From Eubacteriales bacterium (GTDB lineage Bacteria > Bacillota > Clostridia > Oscillospirales > CAG-382): 17,708 nucleotides of DNA. The DNA is taken from positions 1 through 17,708 of the forward strand of contig JAQVQF010000015.1 in assembly GCA_028701715.1 (NCBI GenBank). Reading direction: 5' to 3'. The position numbers were made by a program, and so were the translations under genes. Below are positions 14,397 to 17,708 of this stretch, in pieces; the stretch's first letter is position 1; each line of letters starts with the position of its first letter. Under the pieces are notes generated by a model. The model saw only the letters and a list, made by a program, of their open reading frames with translations, was not told the DNA's origin and searched no databases.

Positions 14397-15209
14397 CCTT
14401 GCCACATACGAATTTAAAAGCCCTCCGGCGAGCGTCACCGACATACATGCCTCAAGCCAAAACATCAACAGCACCACCGCGGTAAGGCTGCCGTAAAGCG
14501 AATTGCCGGCAGAAACGTAATAATCGATATACAGCGAATAGCCGTAGGACAATATTATCCAGCCTAAGCCGGAAAGAACCGCTCCGGGGAGCGTGTCGCG
14601 CAGTCTGTGCTTTTTTCCCGCCAGGAATTTATATATTAAAATAAAAAACGCCGTTATTATCGCCAGCAATACAATCGCTCTTGTCGCTTTTATCAGGAGC
14701 GAAAATTTAACCAGCCCCGGCAGAAGCTTGGTAAAAAAGCGGTGCAGCGTGTTTCCGAAAACCAACAGGAACAGCGAAAGAATAATAACGCTAATAAATA
14801 TCAGTGTATATAGAATCGAAACCGCGCGCCGCTTTATTCCTCCGGCGCCGTCACTCCCGTACGCCGAATTTAATCCGTTGGACAACGCATACATACCCTT
14901 TGAGGCGGTCCACAGCGTGAACAAAACGGTAATCGGTATAATTGCCGCGGCGGAGTATTCCCCGGCGGCGTTATATGCCTCCGTAAGCACGTTCCCCAAT
15001 AAGGCGGGGAGCATATCCATGGCTTTCGACGCCAATGAAGCGTTCCCTTCCGGGAACGCTTTTATTATACCGAAAAGCAGAGCGCAAAACGGAAATAAGG
15101 ATATGAACATATAAAAGGCGGCCTGTGACGAATAAACGCCGAGATGACGTTCCGACCATATATTTGAAAATCGTTTAAACGCCCTCCATATCGCTTTTAT
15201 TGTTTTCAT
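14373..15209 (-). CDS. YihY/BrkB family inner-membrane protein
   Basis: Encodes 278 residues with about six hydrophobic segments. Typical family stretches include QAAFYMFISLFPFCALLFGII near the N-terminus, TLWTASKGMYALSNGLNSAYG in the middle and AVVLLMFWLEACMSVTLAGGLLN near the end. Its function is not settled; older names such as virulence factor BrkB or RNase BN are not reliable. AAAGGGG lies ten bases before the ATG. It starts 37 bases after the P-type ATPase stop on the same strand, so the two are probably one transcript. The 3' end overlaps the noc-like gene on the other strand by 24 bases. Confidence 0.9.
   Translation of the reverse strand: MKTIKAIWRAFKRFSNIWSERHLGVYSSQAAFYMFISLFPFCALLFGIIKAFPEGNASLASKAMDMLPALLGNVLTEAYNAAGEYSAAAIIPITVLFTLWTASKGMYALSNGLNSAYGSDGAGGIKRRAVSILYTLIFISVIILSLFLLVFGNTLHRFFTKLLPGLVKFSLLIKATRAIVLLAIITAFFILIYKFLAGKKHRLRDTLPGAVLSGLGWIILSYGYSLYIDYYVSAGNSLYGSLTAVVLLMFWLEACMSVTLAGGLLNSYVARSNADRLP
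15038..15069 (+). terminator. Terminator-like hairpin for plus-strand transcripts inside the yihY-like gene
   Basis: AAGCGTTCCC and GGGAACGCTT form a perfect 10-bp stem with a four-base TTCC loop, followed on the plus strand by TTATTAT (continuing the T-rich CTTTTATTAT). Read on the minus strand no U-tract follows, so only plus-strand RNA would be terminated. It lies about 640 bases past the stop of the noc-like gene. No other terminator was seen between the two converging genes. Within the coding strand it encodes KAFPEGNA, so the match could be chance. Confidence 0.5.
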
Positions 15210-15246
15210 TGCAAATACGCCCCTTTGTGAAACGGTCTTTAAAAAT

Positions 15247-17688
15247 CTATTTTTCCAGCAAATCCGCTTCTGTCGTATGAGCGGTTCTTTTACCGTAGAG
15301 AATGCGACGGGATATACGCGTCAGGACATACATCATAACCCCCGAAAGCGCGCAAATTAGCACGGTTACGGCAATTGATTTAAAGGAAAGAGCGGCTATT
15401 TCAAACCAGTTTCTGAGGAAAACCACTCCGCCGATAAACAGCAACGCGACGACAGCCATCAACGTTTTCCCAAGCTTGTTGGGAGGATAGCATATCGAGA
15501 TAAGTACAAGATAAGATATAAACCCCGTTATAAAGAGCACCATGGTGGGTATATGCGTATGGTTAATATGTACCGACGCCCATGAAAGCCAGCCAACGGT
15601 GTCGATATGATCGGCGATGCTGTTAAGGCAGGCCGTTAGCGTGACCGCGGCGGTGATGGTCAGCCCTCCGGGCAAAGCCCTGAGTATAACGTTCCCGAAA
15701 AAGCTGCCTTTTATACGGTCTTTGTTCGGTTCGAGAGCCAGCACGACAGACGGAAATCCTATGCAGGCAAAGGATATCAGCGATTGTTGAATGGGTTGGA
15801 ACGGATAAGGCTTATGGAGGAGGAGAAATAAAAACGCCATAAGCGCGGCATAAACCGTCTTTACAAGGAAGAAGGACGCAGAACGCTGTATATTGTTTAT
15901 AGATCGTCTTCCTTCGGCGATAACCGCCGGAAGACAGCTGAAATCGGATCTTAAAAGCACAAGCTTGGATACATTCCTCGCCGCGTCGGTTCCGCTGCCC
16001 ATTGCCACCGAGCAATCGGCTTCTTTCATGGCAAGCACATCGTTCACGCCGTCGCCCGTCATGGCGACGGTATGCTTTTTCTTTTTTAAAGCTAAAACCA
16101 AGAGCTTTTTCTGAAAAGGGGTAACCCTGCCGAACACGGTATATTCACAAGCGGCCTTTTTTAATTCCTTGTCGCTATTTATCTGCGAACAGTCTATATA
16201 TCTTTCGGCATCCGGCACTCCCACACCGCGGGCTATTGCCGAAACCGTTACGGGATTATCCCCCGATATTATCTTGATCTTTACATCCTGTTCGGTAAGG
16301 TATCGGATAAGCTGTGCGGCTTCCCGCCTGATTTTATCGCGCAGCAGCACCAATGCCGCGGGTTTTAGATTGTTCGATAAAATGCCGTGCTCCATGCCGT
16401 CGGGTGACGTACAGAGCAGCAGCACGCGGTAATCGTCGGAATACCTGCGCACCTCCTCAAGCACCGCCGCGTTTTGCGGCATAATATACTCCGCGGCGCC
16501 TATGACGACACTGCCCTTTCCCTCAAGCACCGCTCCCGACCATTTTGTTTTTGATGAAAAGGGAACCTTTTTTATTGTTTTATAAGCGGGCGGATTCGGA
16601 TAAGCCTCGCCTATCGCCTCCATGGTGGCGTTGTCCCCCTTTAATGAGTAAGCGAGTACGGAAAGCAATTCCTCACAGTTTACCGATTTATCCATCACCG
16701 CCAGCTTTTCGACATTCAGACAGCCTTCGGTGAGCGTTCCGGTTTTATCGAGACATACAACATCCACTCGGGCAAGCATTTCGACGCTGTATAAATCCTT
16801 AACGAGCACATTTTTCTTTGACAGCTTGACCACCGACAGGGCAAGCGCCGACGATGTAAGCAGCATAAGCCCCTGCGGAATCATTCCGAGGAGCGCCGCC
16901 GAGGTGTTTATGACCGCGCTGCGTACCGAGTCATGAATGGCGAGCTGGTCTATGAATAAGAAAACCCCGAGCGGGAAAATAACCATCGAAAGTAAGGTTA
17001 TCACCCGTTTTAAGGAGGTCAGCAGCACGCTTTTACCCGCTTTTATTGTTTTTGCCGACTTGGAAATGGTGGAAATATAGCTTTGGTCGGCTATTTTATC
17101 GGCTTTCGCTCTGCATTCGCCGCTTGATATAAACGAACCCGCAAGCAGAGTGTCGCCCTTGCTTTTAAAAACCGCGTCGCTTTCGCCCGTTACAAAGGAC
17201 TCGTTGGCTTCGCATTCTCCGGTCAGCACAATGCAGTCGACGTTAACCTGGTCGCCGGATTTATAGATAATGACATCATCGAGCACTATTTCACAGTCAT
17301 CCTTTTTCGTCTCGGCTCCGTCCCTCACAACGACGGTCGGGGAACGGGAAAGGAACGACAGCTTGTCAACGGCTTTCTTCGCTCTGATTTCCTGAATGAC
17401 ACCTATAAGAACATTTGCCGTAATAACAATAATAAAGGTAAGGTTTTTGAAGGAATTTACCCATAACAGCGCTATAAAAATGACGATATTTACAAGATTG
17501 AACAGGGTCATCAAATGACCTATTACGATACGCGTTACGCTTTTGGTTTTTACGGTTGAATTATAATTTACATATCCCTCGCTGACGCGCAATTCAACCT
17601 GTGATGTGTTAAGCCCGGTTTCGGGAGACGGTGCGTATCTTTCGGCTTTTTTAAAATCTGCTTTCTTACGGATATGCTCTGACGCCAT
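15247..17688 (-). CDS. CtpE-like P-type cation-transporting ATPase
   Basis: Encodes 813 residues from an ATG with GAGGTG nearby upstream. The actuator motif TGES is at 167-170. The M4 motif is IPQGL (270-274). The phosphorylation site DKTGT has Asp314. SGDNPVT is at 475-481 and the hinge TGDGVND at 544-550. Two N-terminal helix pairs and about six C-terminal helices (about 575-800) frame the cytoplasmic domains. No N-terminal metal-binding Cys motif is present, which argues against a Cu or heavy-metal P1B pump. The stretch around VVCLDKTGTLTEG and the preceding M4 resemble the CtpE group, reported to carry calcium in mycobacteria. Substrate here is uncertain because the usual PEGL Glu is Gln. 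It is followed by the YihY gene, probably in one operon. Confidence 0.85.
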   Translation of the reverse strand: MASEHIRKKADFKKAERYAPSPETGLNTSQVELRVSEGYVNYNSTVKTKSVTRIVIGHLMTLFNLVNIVIFIALLWVNSFKNLTFIIVITANVLIGVIQEIRAKKAVDKLSFLSRSPTVVVRDGAETKKDDCEIVLDDVIIYKSGDQVNVDCIVLTGECEANESFVTGESDAVFKSKGDTLLAGSFISSGECRAKADKIADQSYISTISKSAKTIKAGKSVLLTSLKRVITLLSMVIFPLGVFLFIDQLAIHDSVRSAVINTSAALLGMIPQGLMLLTSSALALSVVKLSKKNVLVKDLYSVEMLARVDVVCLDKTGTLTEGCLNVEKLAVMDKSVNCEELLSVLAYSLKGDNATMEAIGEAYPNPPAYKTIKKVPFSSKTKWSGAVLEGKGSVVIGAAEYIMPQNAAVLEEVRRYSDDYRVLLLCTSPDGMEHGILSNNLKPAALVLLRDKIRREAAQLIRYLTEQDVKIKIISGDNPVTVSAIARGVGVPDAERYIDCSQINSDKELKKAACEYTVFGRVTPFQKKLLVLALKKKKHTVAMTGDGVNDVLAMKEADCSVAMGSGTDAARNVSKLVLLRSDFSCLPAVIAEGRRSINNIQRSASFFLVKTVYAALMAFLFLLLHKPYPFQPIQQSLISFACIGFPSVVLALEPNKDRIKGSFFGNVILRALPGGLTITAAVTLTACLNSIADHIDTVGWLSWASVHINHTHIPTMVLFITGFISYLVLISICYPPNKLGKTLMAVVALLFIGGVVFLRNWFEIAALSFKSIAVTVLICALSGVMMYVLTRISRRILYGKRTAHTTEADLLEK

Positions 17689-17708
17689 TTTTACACCTCA
17701 AATAATAC

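Noticed and set aside
1..17708. tRNA, rRNA, insertion sequences, phage genes, toxin-antitoxin or defence systems
   Set aside because: None was recognised by sequence or gene content. The window is mostly core housekeeping and sporulation genes.

Overview
The window looks like chromosomal core sequence of an endospore-forming member of Bacillota, most likely class Clostridia. The evidence is a SpoIIGA/pro-sigma-E pair, a rimP-nusA-ylxR-ylxQ-infB-rbfA-nrnA-truB operon in the usual Firmicute order, consensus TTGACA/TATAAT promoters, strong GGAGG-type ribosome binding sites, and surface proteins with lipobox or PPTGD-type anchors. I cannot name a genus. No rRNA, tRNA, CRISPR array, insertion sequence or phage gene was seen.

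Layout. Positions 1-3000, minus strand: two cell-surface genes. One is a secreted protein with a CBM9-like domain and a C-terminal anchor (84-1160), with its own consensus promoter. The other is a lipoprotein with a 36-bp in-frame repeat and an AlgX/DHHW-type SGNH-like domain (1286-2965). Positions 3046-3797, minus strand: a SpoIVFB-like intramembrane metalloprotease, preceded by and overlapping an easily missed 53-residue membrane or secreted ORF. Positions 3937-5471, plus strand: spoIIGA and sigE, the mother-cell sporulation pair. Positions 5487-6371: a strong promoter and an NYN-domain nuclease-like gene whose only well-placed start codon appears to be AUU. Positions 6393-13421: the translation/transcription operon rimP to truB. 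It is followed by a ParB/Noc-like gene (13470-14396) in the place where ribF usually sits. Positions 14373-17688, minus strand: a CtpE-like P-type ATPase and a YihY/BrkB membrane protein, converging on and overlapping the noc-like gene.

How the genes fit together. SpoIIGA cleaves pro-sigma-E, and the divergent SpoIVFB-like protease could act in the related later step on pro-sigma-K. RimP, YlxQ, IF-2 and RbfA serve ribosome assembly or initiation. NusA serves transcription elongation, YlxR and NrnA act in RNA metabolism, and TruB modifies tRNA.

The most unusual parts are regulatory. The start of nusA is duplicated 135 bp upstream in the same frame, giving a 41-codon leader ORF. That ORF contains three palindromic 24-bp units and stops exactly at the nusA ribosome binding site. 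Other notable points are the AUU start of the NYN gene, the hidden small ORF coupled to the protease, a heptamer repeat before ylxR, and a terminator-like hairpin for plus-strand transcripts inside the YihY gene. No gene-free stretch exceeds 300 bases. The longest, 6959-7173, holds the nusA leader duplication.
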